A stretch of DNA of 64,000 nt from Pseudooceanicola nanhaiensis DSM 18065 (lineage in GTDB: Bacteria > Pseudomonadota > Alphaproteobacteria > Rhodobacterales > Rhodobacteraceae). This document shows, piece by piece, positions 43,885 through 54,624 of this stretch. The stretch spans positions 1,302,001 to 1,366,000 of the forward strand of contig NZ_JHZF01000013.1 of the NCBI RefSeq assembly GCF_000688295.1, given 5' to 3'. A program made the position numbers and the translations under genes. Within the stretch, counting starts at the first letter, position 1. Every line of letters starts with the position of its first letter. Below the pieces are notes generated by a model that searched no databases, had not been told where the DNA came from, and worked only from the letters and a program-made list of their open reading frames with translations.

Positions 43885-44150
43885 GCGGTCCTCAGGAAAT
43901 GCGCGTCGGAGGCGGTGACCCCGGCCCGGCGCCCGTGGGTGTCCGCGGCGGCGCGCTGGAGCCAGCCTTCGGCCTTCGCCCGGTCGGAGACGTCGAAGAG
44001 GATCCAGACCCGGCCGGCCTGGTCCGCGTCGGTCCAGAGCTGAAGGCGGGAGAGGCCGGCGTGGGCCTGGTCCTCGCTGTCGTCCATCAGCGCCTTGACC
44101 AGCGTCTCGGGGTCGGAGCCGTCGAGGCGGCAGAGAAGTTGCAGAGCCAT
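43881..44150 (-). CDS. Small protein of unknown function between MAPEG genes
   Basis: 89 residues starting MALQLLCRLDGSD; a compact alpha/beta protein by eye (strand, helix ETLVKALMDDSED, strand RLQLWTDADQAGRVWILFDV, helix DRAKAEGWLQRAAA). Not recognised. Overlaps the next MAPEG gene (ATGA), so clearly translated with it. Possibly a ferredoxin-like dimer; this is speculation. Confidence 0.72.
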   Translation of the reverse strand: MALQLLCRLDGSDPETLVKALMDDSEDQAHAGLSRLQLWTDADQAGRVWILFDVSDRAKAEGWLQRAAADTHGRRAGVTASDAHFLRTA

Positions 44151-44158
44151 GATGTGCC

Positions 44159-44551
44159 TCAGAGTGCCAGAAGATAAAGCCAGAAGGTCATCGCGTAGCC
44201 CACGAGCCAGGCCGCGGTCCGCACCCAGGGGATGCCGAGCGCGAAGACCACCACGTAGACGATGCGGGCGAACAGGAAGATCCAGGCGAGGCTGTCGGCG
44301 ACGGGCGGGATCGCGCCCCGGCCCTCGAGGATCAGGATCGCCGGGGCGAAGAGCGCCATGGCGACGACGGAGTTCATCTGCGCCTTGTCCATGCGCCCGG
44401 CGAGCCCGGTCAGCAAGGGCAGGCTCTCGCGGTTGCCGGCCAGCTGCGACAGTTCGAGCTTCCGGCCGGCCGCCAGCACCTGCACGAGGATCGTCAGCAG
44501 CACCACGAGGCCGTAGAGCGCGAGAACGCCGGTGAGGGAGGTCATGGGCAT
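44159..44551 (-). CDS. MAPEG family membrane protein (copy 3, divergent)
   Basis: 130 residues (or 128 from the second Met). Four membrane helices; MAPEG features are RMDKAQMNSVVAMALFAPAI and ARIVYVVVFALGIPWVRTAAW. Less like copies 1 and 2 than they are to each other. Six bases separate it from the cupin gene. Confidence 0.82.
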   Translation of the reverse strand: MPMTSLTGVLALYGLVVLLTILVQVLAAGRKLELSQLAGNRESLPLLTGLAGRMDKAQMNSVVAMALFAPAILILEGRGAIPPVADSLAWIFLFARIVYVVVFALGIPWVRTAAWLVGYAMTFWLYLLAL

Positions 44552-44557
44552 GTCCTT

Positions 44558-44953
44558 TCAGCTCTCTTCGTCCGTGGTTTCGGTATGGTAGGCGATTTCG
44601 TCGAAACTGTCCGCCGGGAAGGTGTAGAGAAAGCGCATCCGTCCCTTGGCGTTGCGCCATTCGTGGACACAGCCGGGCGGCACGAAGAACGTGTCGCCGG
44701 GGCGCATCTCGAGCACCTCGCCGTCGAGCCGGGCGTGACCGTGGCCCTCGATCACATGCACGGTTTCCGGCACGTCGTGCCAATGCGCCGCCTCGACGTC
44801 GCCGGGGTGCAGCGTCGCAATCCCCTGCACGAGGCCGTGGCTGGGCGTCGCGTCGCGTGACAGGAGCGTGCGGTAGGTGACGAGCGTTTCCTCCCGCGGG
44901 TCCCAGAGATGGGGCGGGCTGTCGGCAATGCTGACGCGCGTGGCCTTGGACAT
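44558..44953 (-). CDS. Cupin-domain protein
   Basis: 131 residues, single small beta-barrel. Cupin motif 1 is HPGDVEAAHWHDVPETVHVIEG (His-His-Glu ligands) and motif 2 PGDTFFVPPGCVHEWRN (His). Probably binds a metal; substrate unknown. Lies 131 bp after sucB, with a strong hairpin between. Confidence 0.88.
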   Translation of the reverse strand: MSKATRVSIADSPPHLWDPREETLVTYRTLLSRDATPSHGLVQGIATLHPGDVEAAHWHDVPETVHVIEGHGHARLDGEVLEMRPGDTFFVPPGCVHEWRNAKGRMRFLYTFPADSFDEIAYHTETTDEES

Positions 44954-45046
44954 CGGATACCGGTCCCGGGCTTTGCCGCCGGGCGGGCGGCGGTTGAGTC
45001 CCCGTGAGCCCCGCTCGGGGGCACACGGGGGGGGTGTTGGTGCGGC

Positions 45047-45076
45047 GCGTGGCCCGGCCCGCGGCCGGACCCACGC
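45047..45076 (-). terminator. Strong hairpin after sucB
   Basis: Interrupted stem GCGTGG-CCGGCC / GGCCGG-CCACGC with a 3-nt loop, 7 bp after the sucB stop. No T tract, so it may stabilise the sucAB mRNA 3' end or lower read-through into the cupin/MAPEG/lpdA genes. Further GC-rich inverted repeats follow at 44985-45035. Confidence 0.5.
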
Positions 45077-45083
45077 ACCCGTC

Positions 45084-46652
45084 TTACAGGTCCATCAGCA
45101 GACGGCGCGGATCCTCGAGCGCCTCCTTGACGCGGACGAGGAAGGTCACGGCGCCCTTGCCGTCGACGATCCGGTGGTCGTAGCTGAGGGCGAGGTACAT
45201 CATCGGGCGGATCTTGATCTCGCCGTCGACGACCATCGGCCGGTCCTGGATCTTGTGCATGCCCAGAATGCCGGACTGCGGGGGGTTCAGGATCGGCGAG
45301 GACATCAGCGAACCGTAGACGCCGCCGTTCGAGATGGTGAAGGTCCCGCCCTGCATCTCGCCCATCGAGAGCTTGCCGTCCCGGGCGCGGCGGCCCTTCT
45401 CTGAGATGGCCTTCTCGATCTCGGCGAAGGACATGGAATCGACGTCGCGGATCACCGGCACGACAAGGCCCTGCGGGGTCCCGGCGGCGATGCCCATGTG
45501 GACGAAGTTCTTGTAGACCACGTCGGTGCCGTCGATCTCGGCGTTGACCTCGGGGACCTCCTTCAGCGCGTGGCAGCAGGCCTTGGTAAAGAACGACATG
45601 AAGCCGAGGCGGACGCCGTGCTTCTTCTCGAACTCGTCCTTGTACTGGCTGCGGAGCGCCATCACCTCGGTCATGTCCACCTCGTTGTAGGTGGTCAGCA
45701 TGGCCGCGGTGTTCTGCGCGTCCTTCAGGCGGCGCGCGATGGTCTGGCGCAGGCGGGTCATCTTCACCCGCTCTTCGCGGGCCGCGTCGTCGGCGGGGAC
45801 CGGCGCGCGCGGCGGGGCCTTGGCCTCGGGCGCGGCGGACCTGGCGGAGGTGGCGGCGGCGACGGCCTTCTGGACGTCTTCCTTCATGATCCGCCCGTCA
45901 CGGCCCGAACCGGTGACCTGATCGGCCGAGATCCCGGCCTCGGCCATCGCCTTCTTGGCCGAGGGCGCGTCCTCGATGTCCTTGTCCGAGGCTTTCGCCG
46001 CAGGCGCCGCCTCGGGCTCCTGCGTGCCTGCCTCGGGTTTCGGCGCGGCCGCAGCGCCGCCGGCGCCCGATGTCATCTCGGCCAGCTTGCCGCCGGCTTC
46101 GACCGTCTCGCCCTCGGGCTTGAGGATCTTGCCCAGCACACCCGCGGCGGGCGCGGGCACCTCGACCGAGACCTTGTCGGTCTCGAGTTCGCAGAGCATC
46201 TCGTCCGCCTCGACCTGGTCGCCTTCCTTCTTGAACCAGGTGGCGACGGTCGCTTCGGTCACGGATTCGCCCAGCGTCGGGACCATGACGTCGATCGTGT
46301 CGCCGCCGGATGCCTGGGCGGGGGCCGGGTCGGGGGTTTCCTCGGATTTGGCCTGAACCCTCTCGCCGTCCGCCTCGTCGGAGCGGGGCTTCACCTCTTC
46401 GGGGCCGGCGTTGCCTTCCTCGGAGATGTTGCCGAGGAGTGCGTCGACGCCCACGGTCTCGCCCTCGGCGGCGACGATGTCGGCCAGTGTGCCGGCTGCG
46501 GGCGAGGGGACCTCGACCGTCACCTTGTCGGTTTCCAGCTCGCAGAGCATCTCGTCCACGGCGACCTTGTCGCCCGGTTTCTTGAACCAGGTGGCGACGG
46601 TGGCCTCGGTGACGCTTTCGCCCAGGGTGGGGACGCGGATTTCAGTGGTCAT
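45084..46652 (-). CDS. sucB: 2-oxoglutarate dehydrogenase E2 (dihydrolipoyl succinyltransferase)
   Basis: 522 residues. Two tandem lipoyl domains with the lipoylated lysines in ETDKVTVE (residue 43) and ETDKVSVE (residue 160), a linker, the peripheral subunit-binding domain (about 230-270, [14 protein letters not shown]), and the catalytic domain with the DHRIVDG active-site motif (His near 493). E. coli SucB (about 405 residues) has one lipoyl domain. It transfers succinyl groups from SucA to CoA. Four bases separate it from sucA. Confidence 0.97.
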   Translation of the reverse strand: MTTEIRVPTLGESVTEATVATWFKKPGDKVAVDEMLCELETDKVTVEVPSPAAGTLADIVAAEGETVGVDALLGNISEEGNAGPEEVKPRSDEADGERVQAKSEETPDPAPAQASGGDTIDVMVPTLGESVTEATVATWFKKEGDQVEADEMLCELETDKVSVEVPAPAAGVLGKILKPEGETVEAGGKLAEMTSGAGGAAAAPKPEAGTQEPEAAPAAKASDKDIEDAPSAKKAMAEAGISADQVTGSGRDGRIMKEDVQKAVAAATSARSAAPEAKAPPRAPVPADDAAREERVKMTRLRQTIARRLKDAQNTAAMLTTYNEVDMTEVMALRSQYKDEFEKKHGVRLGFMSFFTKACCHALKEVPEVNAEIDGTDVVYKNFVHMGIAAGTPQGLVVPVIRDVDSMSFAEIEKAISEKGRRARDGKLSMGEMQGGTFTISNGGVYGSLMSSPILNPPQSGILGMHKIQDRPMVVDGEIKIRPMMYLALSYDHRIVDGKGAVTFLVRVKEALEDPRRLLMDL

Positions 46653-46656
46653 GCGT

Positions 46657-49623
46657 TTATTTCCCTTCGATGGTCAGGGCCTCGTCCACGAGGGCGGCCT
46701 GTTGCGCCTTGTGCTGCGCGGCGAGCCCCGTGGCGGGCGAAGCGGTGGCGACGCGGCCGACATAGCGGGCGCGTCCGTGCTTGGCCTTGATCCGGCCCAG
46801 CACCCATTCGATGTTCGGTTCGATGAAGTTCCAGGCACCCTGGTTCTTCGGTTCCTCCTGGCACCAGACCATCTCGGCCTCGGGGAAGCGCTCCAGCTCC
46901 TTCACGAGGCTGATGGCCGGGAAGGGATAGAACTGCTCGATCCGCAGCAGGTAGACGTCGTCGATCCCGCGCGCGTCGCGTTCCTCCAGCAGGTCGTAAT
47001 AGACCTTGCCCGAGCACATGACGACGCGCTTGATCTTGTCGTCCGGGGCCAGCGTCGTGTCCGAATTGCCGTACTGGGCGTCGTCCCAGAGCACCCGGTG
47101 GAAGCTGGAGCCGGTGGTGAACTCGTCCGCCTTCGACACCGCGAGCTTGTGGCGCAGAAGCGACTTCGGCGTCATCAGGATCAGCGGCTTCCGGAAGCTG
47201 CGGTGCAGCTGGCGGCGCAGGATGTGGAAGTAGTTCGCCGGCGTCGTGCAGTTCGCGACGATCCAGTTGTCCTGCCCGCACATCTGCAGGAAGCGTTCGA
47301 GACGGGCAGAGGAATGCTCCGGCCCCTGGCCCTCGTAGCCATGCGGCAGCAGGCAGACGAGGCCCGACATCCGCAGCCATTTCGATTCACCCGAAGAGAT
47401 GAACTGGTCGAACATGATCTGCGCGCCGTTGGCGAAATCGCCGAACTGCGCCTCCCACATGGTGAGCGCGTTCGGTTCGGCCAGCGAGTAGCCGTATTCG
47501 AAGCCCAGCACCGCGTATTCCGAGAGCATCGAGTCGATGACCTCGTAGCGGGCCTGGCCCTGGCGGATGTTGTTGAGCGGGTAGTAGCGCTCTTCCGTCT
47601 CCTGGTTGATGAGGCCCGAATGGCGCTGCGAGAAGGTGCCGCGGGTCGAGTCCTGCCCCGAGAGGCGGACCGGGTAGCCCTCGGTCACGAGCGAGCCGAA
47701 GGCCAGCGCCTCGGCGGTCGCCCAGTCGAAGCCCTCGCCGCTGTCGAACATCTTCTTCTTCGACTCGAGCAGACGCTCGACGGTCTTGTGCAGCGGGAAG
47801 CCGTCGGGGGCGGAGGTCAGCGCCGCGCCGATCTCCTTGAAGGTCTCTTCCGCGATGGCGGTCTCGCCGCGCTGGTAATCCTCCTTCTCGCGTTCGAGAT
47901 GGGACCACTTCCCGTCGAGCCAGTCGGCCTTGTTGGGCTTGTATTCCTTGCCGGCCTCGAACTCTTCGTTGAGGTGGGCCTGGAAGGCGGCCTTCATGTC
48001 CTCGATCTCTCCCTCGGGGATGAGACCGTCCTTGACCAGCCGATCGGTGTAGAGGCTCAGGGTCGTCTTGTGACCCTTGATCTTCTTGTACATGATCGGG
48101 TTGGTGAACATCGGCTCGTCGCCTTCGTTGTGACCGAAGCGGCGGTAGCAGAAGATGTCGATCACCACGTCCTTGTGGAACTTCTGGCGGAACTCGGTCG
48201 CGACCTTGGCGGCGTGGACCACGGCCTCCGGGTCGTCGCCGTTCACGTGGAAGATCGGCGCCTCGACCATCAGCGCGATGTCCGTGGGGTAGGGGGACGA
48301 GCGCGAGAAGTGCGGCGCGGTGGTGAAGCCGATCTGGTTGTTCACCACGATATGGATCGTGCCGCCGGTGCGGTGGCCGACGAGGCCCGAGAGCCCGAAG
48401 CATTCCGCCACGACGCCCTGGCCCGCGAAGGCCGCGTCGCCGTGCAGCAGCACGGGGATGACGGCGGTGCGGTCATGGTCGTTCAGCTGGAACTGCTTGG
48501 CCCGCGCCTTGCCCAGGACGACGGGGTTCACCGCCTCCAGGTGGCTGGGGTTCGCGGTCAGCGAAAGGTGCACGGTGTTGCCGTCGAATTCGCGGTCCGA
48601 GGAGGCGCCGAGGTGGTATTTCACGTCGCCCGAACCGTCCACGTCCTCGGGCTTGAAGCTGCCGCCCTGGAATTCGTTGAAGATCGCGCGGTAGGGCTTG
48701 CCCATCACGTTGGCCAGCACCGACAGGCGGCCGCGGTGGGGCATGCCGATCACGATGTCCTTCGCGCCCAGCGAGCCGCCGCGCTTGATGATCTGCTCCA
48801 TCGCCGGGATCAGGGCTTCGCCGCCGTCGAGGCCGAAGCGCTTGGTGCCCATGTACTTGACGTGCAGGAACTTCTCGAAGCCCTCGGCCTCGACCAGCTT
48901 GTTCAGGATCGCGCGGCGGCCTTCGCGGGTGAAGGTGATCTCCTTGCCGAAGCCCTCGATCCGCTCCTTCAGCCAGCCGGCCTCCTCGGGGTTCGAGATG
49001 TGCATGTACTGGAGCGCGAAGGTGCCGCAGTATGTCCGCTTCACGATCTCGACGATCTGGCGCATCGGGGCGATCTCCAGCCCCAGCACGTTGTCGATGA
49101 AGATCGGGCGGTCCATGTCCGATTCCTCGAACCCGTAGCTCTTCGGGTCGAGCTCGGGATGCGCGGTCTCGTCCCGCATGCCCAGCGGGTCGAGGTCGGC
49201 GGCGAGGTGGCCGCGGATCCGGTAGGCGCGGATGATCATCAGGGCGCGGACCGAATCGAGCACCGCCTGCTTCACCGCCTCGTCCGAAACCTTGACCCCC
49301 TTTTCGGCAGCCTTGGCCTTGATCTTGTCGCCCGCGCCCTTCGCCTCGGCCGGGAGCGGCTGCGGCCACATGCCGTCGAGCGCCGCGGTCAGCTCGTCAT
49401 TGGGTTGCGGCGGCCAGTCGCTGCGCGCCCAGGAGGGGCCCGCGGCCTCGGCCTTCACCGCGCGGTCGTCGTCGCCGAGGGTGCGGAAGAATTCGGCCCA
49501 GGCCTCGTCCACCGATTTCGGGTCGTTGGCGTAGCGGGCATAGAGCTGTTCGAGGTATTCCGCGTTGTGCCCCTGCATGAAGCTGGAGGCATGGAACTGG
49601 TCGTTCGGCGATTGGTCGGTCAT
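46657..49623 (-). CDS. sucA: 2-oxoglutarate dehydrogenase E1
   Basis: 988 residues from the ATG at 49623 ([20 protein letters not shown]), the family's normal N-terminus. Thiamine diphosphate-dependent decarboxylase with signature blocks [17 protein letters not shown], the TPP/Mg motif around [13 protein letters not shown], and [20 protein letters not shown]. It decarboxylates 2-oxoglutarate and passes the succinyl group to SucB. The start overlaps the DUF805 stop (ATGA). Confidence 0.98.
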   Translation of the reverse strand: MTDQSPNDQFHASSFMQGHNAEYLEQLYARYANDPKSVDEAWAEFFRTLGDDDRAVKAEAAGPSWARSDWPPQPNDELTAALDGMWPQPLPAEAKGAGDKIKAKAAEKGVKVSDEAVKQAVLDSVRALMIIRAYRIRGHLAADLDPLGMRDETAHPELDPKSYGFEESDMDRPIFIDNVLGLEIAPMRQIVEIVKRTYCGTFALQYMHISNPEEAGWLKERIEGFGKEITFTREGRRAILNKLVEAEGFEKFLHVKYMGTKRFGLDGGEALIPAMEQIIKRGGSLGAKDIVIGMPHRGRLSVLANVMGKPYRAIFNEFQGGSFKPEDVDGSGDVKYHLGASSDREFDGNTVHLSLTANPSHLEAVNPVVLGKARAKQFQLNDHDRTAVIPVLLHGDAAFAGQGVVAECFGLSGLVGHRTGGTIHIVVNNQIGFTTAPHFSRSSPYPTDIALMVEAPIFHVNGDDPEAVVHAAKVATEFRQKFHKDVVIDIFCYRRFGHNEGDEPMFTNPIMYKKIKGHKTTLSLYTDRLVKDGLIPEGEIEDMKAAFQAHLNEEFEAGKEYKPNKADWLDGKWSHLEREKEDYQRGETAIAEETFKEIGAALTSAPDGFPLHKTVERLLESKKKMFDSGEGFDWATAEALAFGSLVTEGYPVRLSGQDSTRGTFSQRHSGLINQETEERYYPLNNIRQGQARYEVIDSMLSEYAVLGFEYGYSLAEPNALTMWEAQFGDFANGAQIMFDQFISSGESKWLRMSGLVCLLPHGYEGQGPEHSSARLERFLQMCGQDNWIVANCTTPANYFHILRRQLHRSFRKPLILMTPKSLLRHKLAVSKADEFTTGSSFHRVLWDDAQYGNSDTTLAPDDKIKRVVMCSGKVYYDLLEERDARGIDDVYLLRIEQFYPFPAISLVKELERFPEAEMVWCQEEPKNQGAWNFIEPNIEWVLGRIKAKHGRARYVGRVATASPATGLAAQHKAQQAALVDEALTIEGK

Positions 49624-50150
49624 TGCGAGACCTCTTGCGGGTTGGGGCCCCACTGGTTGGGGCCGGGTTGCGACGGGCGTGTCAGCCAGAAGAGCACGAT
49701 GAACGGCGACAGGAACAGGACGACGACGGCAAACAACAGGATGATGCCGATCGCGCCCGAGAAGAGCTGCCCCAGGTTGCCGGAGGCCAGGTGATCCATG
49801 CCGCCGACGAAGGCGATGAACATGAAGGTGCCGACCATCGCGATCACGGGGTAGAAGACATAGAGCCCCGACCGCCCGGTGTCGTGCATCCGCCGCCAGG
49901 CGGCGGCGAGGGCGGGCAGGAAGGTGGCAAGGCTGAAGAGGGCCGCGAGGGGGCCGTTCGATTCAGCCGAGAAGCTGGTGCCGGTGACATCGACCCTGCC
50001 CGTCCCGAACAGGATCCCGTCCAGGATGCCGGCGACGATGTTGCCGAGGATGATGAAGAGGGCGAACCACCAGTATTCGGAGCGCGGCGCGCGGCCCGAG
50101 AAGGTGACGTACTTCCGGAAGCAGGTCCGGACGGCTTCTGCGAAACTCAT
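49620..50150 (-). CDS. DUF805 membrane protein between sucD and sucA
   Basis: 176 residues; about four membrane helices and the DUF805 landmarks GRAPRSEYWWFALF and AAAWRRMHDTGRSG. Function unknown. It is translationally coupled to sucA (ATGA) and 52 bp after sucD, so it is inside the TCA transcript although it has no known TCA role. Confidence 0.9.
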   Translation of the reverse strand: MSFAEAVRTCFRKYVTFSGRAPRSEYWWFALFIILGNIVAGILDGILFGTGRVDVTGTSFSAESNGPLAALFSLATFLPALAAAWRRMHDTGRSGLYVFYPVIAMVGTFMFIAFVGGMDHLASGNLGQLFSGAIGIILLFAVVVLFLSPFIVLFWLTRPSQPGPNQWGPNPQEVSQ

Positions 50151-50173
50151 GTCCTGTGCTCCTTCCGGGTCAG

Positions 50174-50195
50174 GGCCGGGCCCGGAGGCCCGGCC
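50174..50195 (-). repeat. 3'-end tetraloop hairpin after sucD
   Basis: Perfect 9-bp stem GGCCGGGCC / GGCCCGGCC; on the coding strand the loop is TCCG, a UNCG-type tetraloop closed by C-G. It begins 7 nt after the sucD stop. Same family as 3641, 31491 and 41442. Confidence 0.7.
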
Positions 50196-50202
50196 TCGGG
50201 TG

Positions 50203-51084
50203 TTACCCGATCGCTTTCAGAACGGCCTCGCCCAGCCCGGCGGGGCTGTCCGCGACCACGATCCCGGCGGATTTCATCGCCTCGATCTTGTCCTCGGCAC
50301 CGCCCTTGCCGCCGGCGACGATGGCGCCCGCGTGACCCATGCGGCGGCCCGGAGGCGCCGTGCGGCCGGCGATGAAACCCGCGGTCGGTTTCGACCGGCC
50401 GCGCTTCGCCTCGTCCTTGAGGAACTGCGCCGCGTCTTCCTCGGCCTGGCCGCCGATCTCGCCGATCATGATGATCGACTGGGTCTCGTCGTCCGCGAGG
50501 AACATCTCGAGCACGTCGATATGTTCGGTCCCCTTGATCGGGTCGCCGCCGATGCCGACGGCCGACGACTGGCCGAGGCCCGCGTCGGTGGTCTGCTTCA
50601 CGGCCTCGTAGGTCAGGGTGCCCGAACGGGACACGACGCCGACCGAACCGCGCTTGTGGATGTGGCCCGGCATGATGCCGATCTTGCAGGCGCCCGGCGT
50701 GATGACGCCCGGGCAGTTCGGTCCGATCAGCCGCGACTTGGAGGTCTGCAGCGCGGCCTTCACCTTCATCATGTCGAGGACCGGGATCCCTTCGGTGATG
50801 CAGATGATCAGCGGCATCTCCGCGTCGATCGCCTCGAGGATCGAATCCGCGGCGAACGGCGGCGGCACGTAGATGACCGAGGCATTCGCCTGGGTCTCGT
50901 GCATCGCCTCGTGGACCGAATTGTAGACCGGCAGGTCGAGGTGCGTGGTGCCGCCCTTGCCGGGGGTCACGCCGCCGACCATCTTGGTGCCGTAGGCGAT
51001 CGCCTGCTCGGTGTGGAAGGTGCCCTGCGAGCCGGTGAGGCCCTGGCAGATGACCCTGGTGTTTTCGTCGACGAGAACTGCCAT
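50203..51084 (-). CDS. sucD: Succinyl-CoA synthetase alpha subunit
   Basis: 293 residues. CoA-binding Rossmann domain ([29 protein letters not shown]), and the phosphohistidine motif GHAGAIV. With SucC it makes ATP or GTP from succinyl-CoA. Five bases after sucC. Confidence 0.98.
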   Translation of the reverse strand: MAVLVDENTRVICQGLTGSQGTFHTEQAIAYGTKMVGGVTPGKGGTTHLDLPVYNSVHEAMHETQANASVIYVPPPFAADSILEAIDAEMPLIICITEGIPVLDMMKVKAALQTSKSRLIGPNCPGVITPGACKIGIMPGHIHKRGSVGVVSRSGTLTYEAVKQTTDAGLGQSSAVGIGGDPIKGTEHIDVLEMFLADDETQSIIMIGEIGGQAEEDAAQFLKDEAKRGRSKPTAGFIAGRTAPPGRRMGHAGAIVAGGKGGAEDKIEAMKSAGIVVADSPAGLGEAVLKAIG

Positions 51085-51089
51085 GTGCC

Positions 51090-52283
51090 TTACCCCTTCA
51101 CTTCTTTCACGATCTTCTCGGCACCGTCGGACAGGTTGTCCGCCGCGATGACGTTCAGGCCGGAATTGTTGATGATCTCCTTGCCCTTCTCGACATTGGT
51201 GCCTTCGAGCCGGACGACCAGCGGAACCTGGAGCCCGACTTCCTTCACCGCGGCGACCACGCCCTCGGCGATGACGTCGCAGCGCATGATGCCGCCGAAG
51301 ATGTTGACGAGGATGCCCTTCACGTTCGGATCGCTGGTGATGATCTTGAACGCCTCGGTCACCTTGTCCTTGGTCGCACCGCCGCCCACGTCGAGGAAGT
51401 TGGCAGGCTCCGCGCCGTAGAGCTTGATGATGTCCATCGTCGCCATGGCGAGGCCCGCGCCGTTCACCATGCAGCCGATCTCACCGTCGAGCGCGATGTA
51501 GTTCAGGTCGTACTTGGAGGCGGCGAGTTCCTTGGGGTCTTCCTCGGTCTCGTCGCGCAGCGCCTGGATGTCGGGGTGGCGGTAGAGCGCGTTGCCGTCG
51601 AAGCCGAGCTTGGCGTCGAGCAGCTTCAGGCTGCCGTCCTTGAGCGTGATCAGCGGGTTGATCTCGAGCATCTCCATGTCCTTCTCGATGAAGGCCTTGT
51701 AGAGCTTGCCCATCAGGTCGACGCAGGCTTTGACCTGCTTGCCCTCGAGACCCAGCATGAAGGCGATGCGGCGGCCGTGGAACGGCTGGTAGCCGGTGGC
51801 CGGATCGACGCTGAAGCTGAGGATCTTCTCGGGGGTCGACGCGGCGACCTCCTCGATGTCCATGCCGCCTTCGGTCGAGCAGACGAAGCTGACCTTCGAG
51901 GTCTGGCGATCGACGAGCAGGGCGAGATAGAGCTCGCGCTCGATATCCGAGCCGTCCTCGATGTAGATGCGGTTGACCTGCTTGCCGGCCGGGCCGGTCT
52001 GGTGCGTGACCAGCGTGCGGCCAAGCATCTTCTTGGCTTCCTCGGCGGCCTCTTCCACGGACTTGGCGAGGCGCACGCCGCCCTTGTCGCCGGCGTCGGC
52101 TTCCTTGAACTTGCCCTTGCCGCGTCCGCCCGCGTGGATCTGCGCCTTGACGACCCAGAGCGGTCCGTCGAGTTCGCCCGCGGCGGTCTTGGCCTCCTCG
52201 GCTTTCGTCACCGCGCGGCCGTCCGACACCGGACAGCCATATTCGCGGAGAAGCGCCTTGGCCTGGTATTCATGGATGTTCAT
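51090..52283 (-). CDS. sucC: Succinyl-CoA synthetase beta subunit
   Basis: 397 residues. ATP-grasp N-terminal domain ([31 protein letters not shown]) and the C-terminal nucleotide/CoA ligase domain ([10 protein letters not shown]). First gene of the sucC-sucD-DUF805-sucA-sucB transcript. The 241 bp upstream, before the DUF1413-like gene, carry the paired TGTGATCACA palindromes and presumably the main promoter of the block. Confidence 0.98.
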   Translation of the reverse strand: MNIHEYQAKALLREYGCPVSDGRAVTKAEEAKTAAGELDGPLWVVKAQIHAGGRGKGKFKEADAGDKGGVRLAKSVEEAAEEAKKMLGRTLVTHQTGPAGKQVNRIYIEDGSDIERELYLALLVDRQTSKVSFVCSTEGGMDIEEVAASTPEKILSFSVDPATGYQPFHGRRIAFMLGLEGKQVKACVDLMGKLYKAFIEKDMEMLEINPLITLKDGSLKLLDAKLGFDGNALYRHPDIQALRDETEEDPKELAASKYDLNYIALDGEIGCMVNGAGLAMATMDIIKLYGAEPANFLDVGGGATKDKVTEAFKIITSDPNVKGILVNIFGGIMRCDVIAEGVVAAVKEVGLQVPLVVRLEGTNVEKGKEIINNSGLNVIAADNLSDGAEKIVKEVKG

Positions 52284-52389
52284 GAAATCCGTCCCTCGTT
52301 GCTGTGCTTCAGGGGTAATGCCACCACCTTGCGACAGGATGAATGGTTTTTTCCGTGCTGTCGGGGTTTTCCGCCGATTTTCTGCAGTT

Positions 52390-52421
52390 TGTGATCACAG
52401 GTTGAAAACGTGTGATCACAA
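52390..52421 (-). promoter_or_regulatory. Paired-palindrome operator upstream of sucC
   Basis: Read toward sucC: TTGTGATCAC, two bases, GTTTTC, four bases, TGTGATCACA. The two palindromes start 21 bp apart, two helical turns, so a protein could bind both on one face. The element ends 106 bp upstream of the sucC ATG. An element of identical architecture lies upstream of sdhC (57516-57547). Spacing excludes the usual CRP/FNR site (TGTGA-N6-TCACA). Confidence 0.82.
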
Positions 52422-52524
52422 AAACTGTCCACAGGTGCGAGGTGGCCTGCGGAAGCGGCACGGTAGGCGCCGCAGCGGGCAGAGAGGGAACGAAACGCGC
52501 CCGAGTCGCGGCGGATGGCAGCCA

Positions 52525-52755
52525 TCACGAGGCACGCTTCCGGTAGAGACGTCCGCCCCCGGCCTTCTCGCCGGTGTCGGTCACCTGCGGGAAGGCGCCG
52601 GAGCGGACGAGGTCCAGGAAGCCGTGACCGCGGCGGACCTTCTCTCCGATGGGCAGGTCGTCCCAGCCCGGTCCGTAGACCTCGGGGAAATGAAAGGGGC
52701 CCGCGGACAGGTCTTTCAGGCGGGCGCGCAGGCGGCTGATCTCGGCATCGTCCAT
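52525..52755 (-). CDS. Small DUF1413-like protein
   Basis: 76 residues: MDDAEISRLRARLKDLSAG, then GWDDLPIGEKVRRGHGFLDLVRSGAFPQV and GGRLYRKR. The pattern of a conserved Trp, a GxxF loop and a C-terminal Y-R-K resembles DUF1413, but I matched this by eye. It lies between mdh and sucC; a hairpin terminator separates it from mdh. Confidence 0.7.
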   Translation of the reverse strand: MDDAEISRLRARLKDLSAGPFHFPEVYGPGWDDLPIGEKVRRGHGFLDLVRSGAFPQVTDTGEKAGGGRLYRKRAS

Positions 52756-52798
52756 GCGGGGGGAACGGTCCCGGGCGCCGCGGGGTTCCGAAATGCAG

Positions 52799-52824
52799 AA
52801 GGGCGCCCCCGCGAGGGCGCCCTT
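52799..52824 (-). terminator. Probable terminator of mdh
   Basis: 10-bp stem AAGGGCGCCC / GGGCGCCCTT with a 6-nt loop, 26 bp after the mdh stop; CTGCATTT follows on the minus strand. It suggests that mdh is transcribed apart from the suc genes. Confidence 0.65.
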
Positions 52825-52850
52825 CCGGCGAATGAACTGTCGCGATGCGC

Positions 52851-53852
<1,002 letters not shown>

Positions 53853-54081
53853 CTATGGCGTTTGCCCCTGACGCGCAAGTCCGCTCCGGGGGGCGGGGCC
53901 GAGCATCCAAAGCGGAAGCCCGCGGAAAACCCCGTGATATCAGGAAACTGCCGCCGTTCCGCGCATGTCTTTCGGTCTCCGGCCCCGTTGGCGACTGCGT
54001 CCCGAAGCCGCTCCGGAGGCGACTCGCCCGCCTGGCCCCGCCGCGTCCTCACGTCCTTTGCGTGCCGGCGCCCGGCGCACC

Positions 54082-54390
54082 CTATGCCGGATCCGAGGTG
54101 TCCGGCAGGGCCTCCGCCAGCGCCTCGTAGGCCTGCCCGCTGGCGACGAGGCAGGTCACCCCCGCCGGAGAGGTCACGGTGATCGTCCATGTCCCCGACT
54201 CGTCCGAGGCGAAGACCTCGACCACCTGGTTGTTCGCCCCGATGCCGATGGACTTGCGGCTTTCGCCGTAGCCCTCGGCCAGCCGGGCGAGCACGTTCTC
54301 GCGCGGCGCGCAGGCGCGGGCCTGCGCGGCGTCGGGTGCCATGAGGACGGCCATCAAGAGCGCGGCCGTTGCGAAGGTGAGAGCTTTCAT
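54082..54390 (-). CDS. Small secreted protein of unknown function
   Basis: 102 residues from the ATG at 54390 (AAGGA upstream). Signal peptide MKALTFATAALLMAVLMAP with cleavage near AQARA. The mature part has two cysteines (ARACAPREN and GVTCLVASG) that could pair, and a strand-rich core with VVEVFASDESGTWTITVTSP. Not recognised. It lies between mdh and mcl2, convergent with neither, upstream of mdh on the same strand. Confidence 0.75.
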   Translation of the reverse strand: MKALTFATAALLMAVLMAPDAAQARACAPRENVLARLAEGYGESRKSIGIGANNQVVEVFASDESGTWTITVTSPAGVTCLVASGQAYEALAEALPDTSDPA

Positions 54391-54624
54391 TCCCGTGTTC
54401 CTTGCATGAAGGGCGACCGGTCGGCTGGCCTGCCCCGCGCGGAGCGACGGCCCGTCCCCTGGTGAGCTTGGCGGACACTGAACCCCTGAGCCGGCGGCCA
54501 AGCCGGGGGCCCTCCCTCTGCGTCCGGAACAGACGATGGGGCAGGGGCAAGAACAGGCGGTTAACCCCGCGGGCGTTGCCTCGCATCCGATCTAAATTTT
54601 CGGCCGCGCCGGCCCGGGGGAACA

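Noticed and set aside
46411-49794. Long plus-strand open frame opposite sucA and the start of sucB
   Set aside because: Antisense shadow in high-GC DNA; sucA and sucB on the minus strand are certain and the frame has no recognisable domain.
52390-52420. TGTGATCACA read as a CRP/FNR binding site
   Set aside because: CRP-type sites need TGTGA-N6-TCACA. Here the half-sites abut with no spacer, and two such palindromes are 21 bp apart, which is a different architecture.
52424-52435. CTGTCCACAG near sucC as a DnaA box or replication origin
   Set aside because: It matches the DnaA-box consensus in only 7 of 9 positions, occurs once, and none of the genes usual near an alphaproteobacterial origin is nearby.
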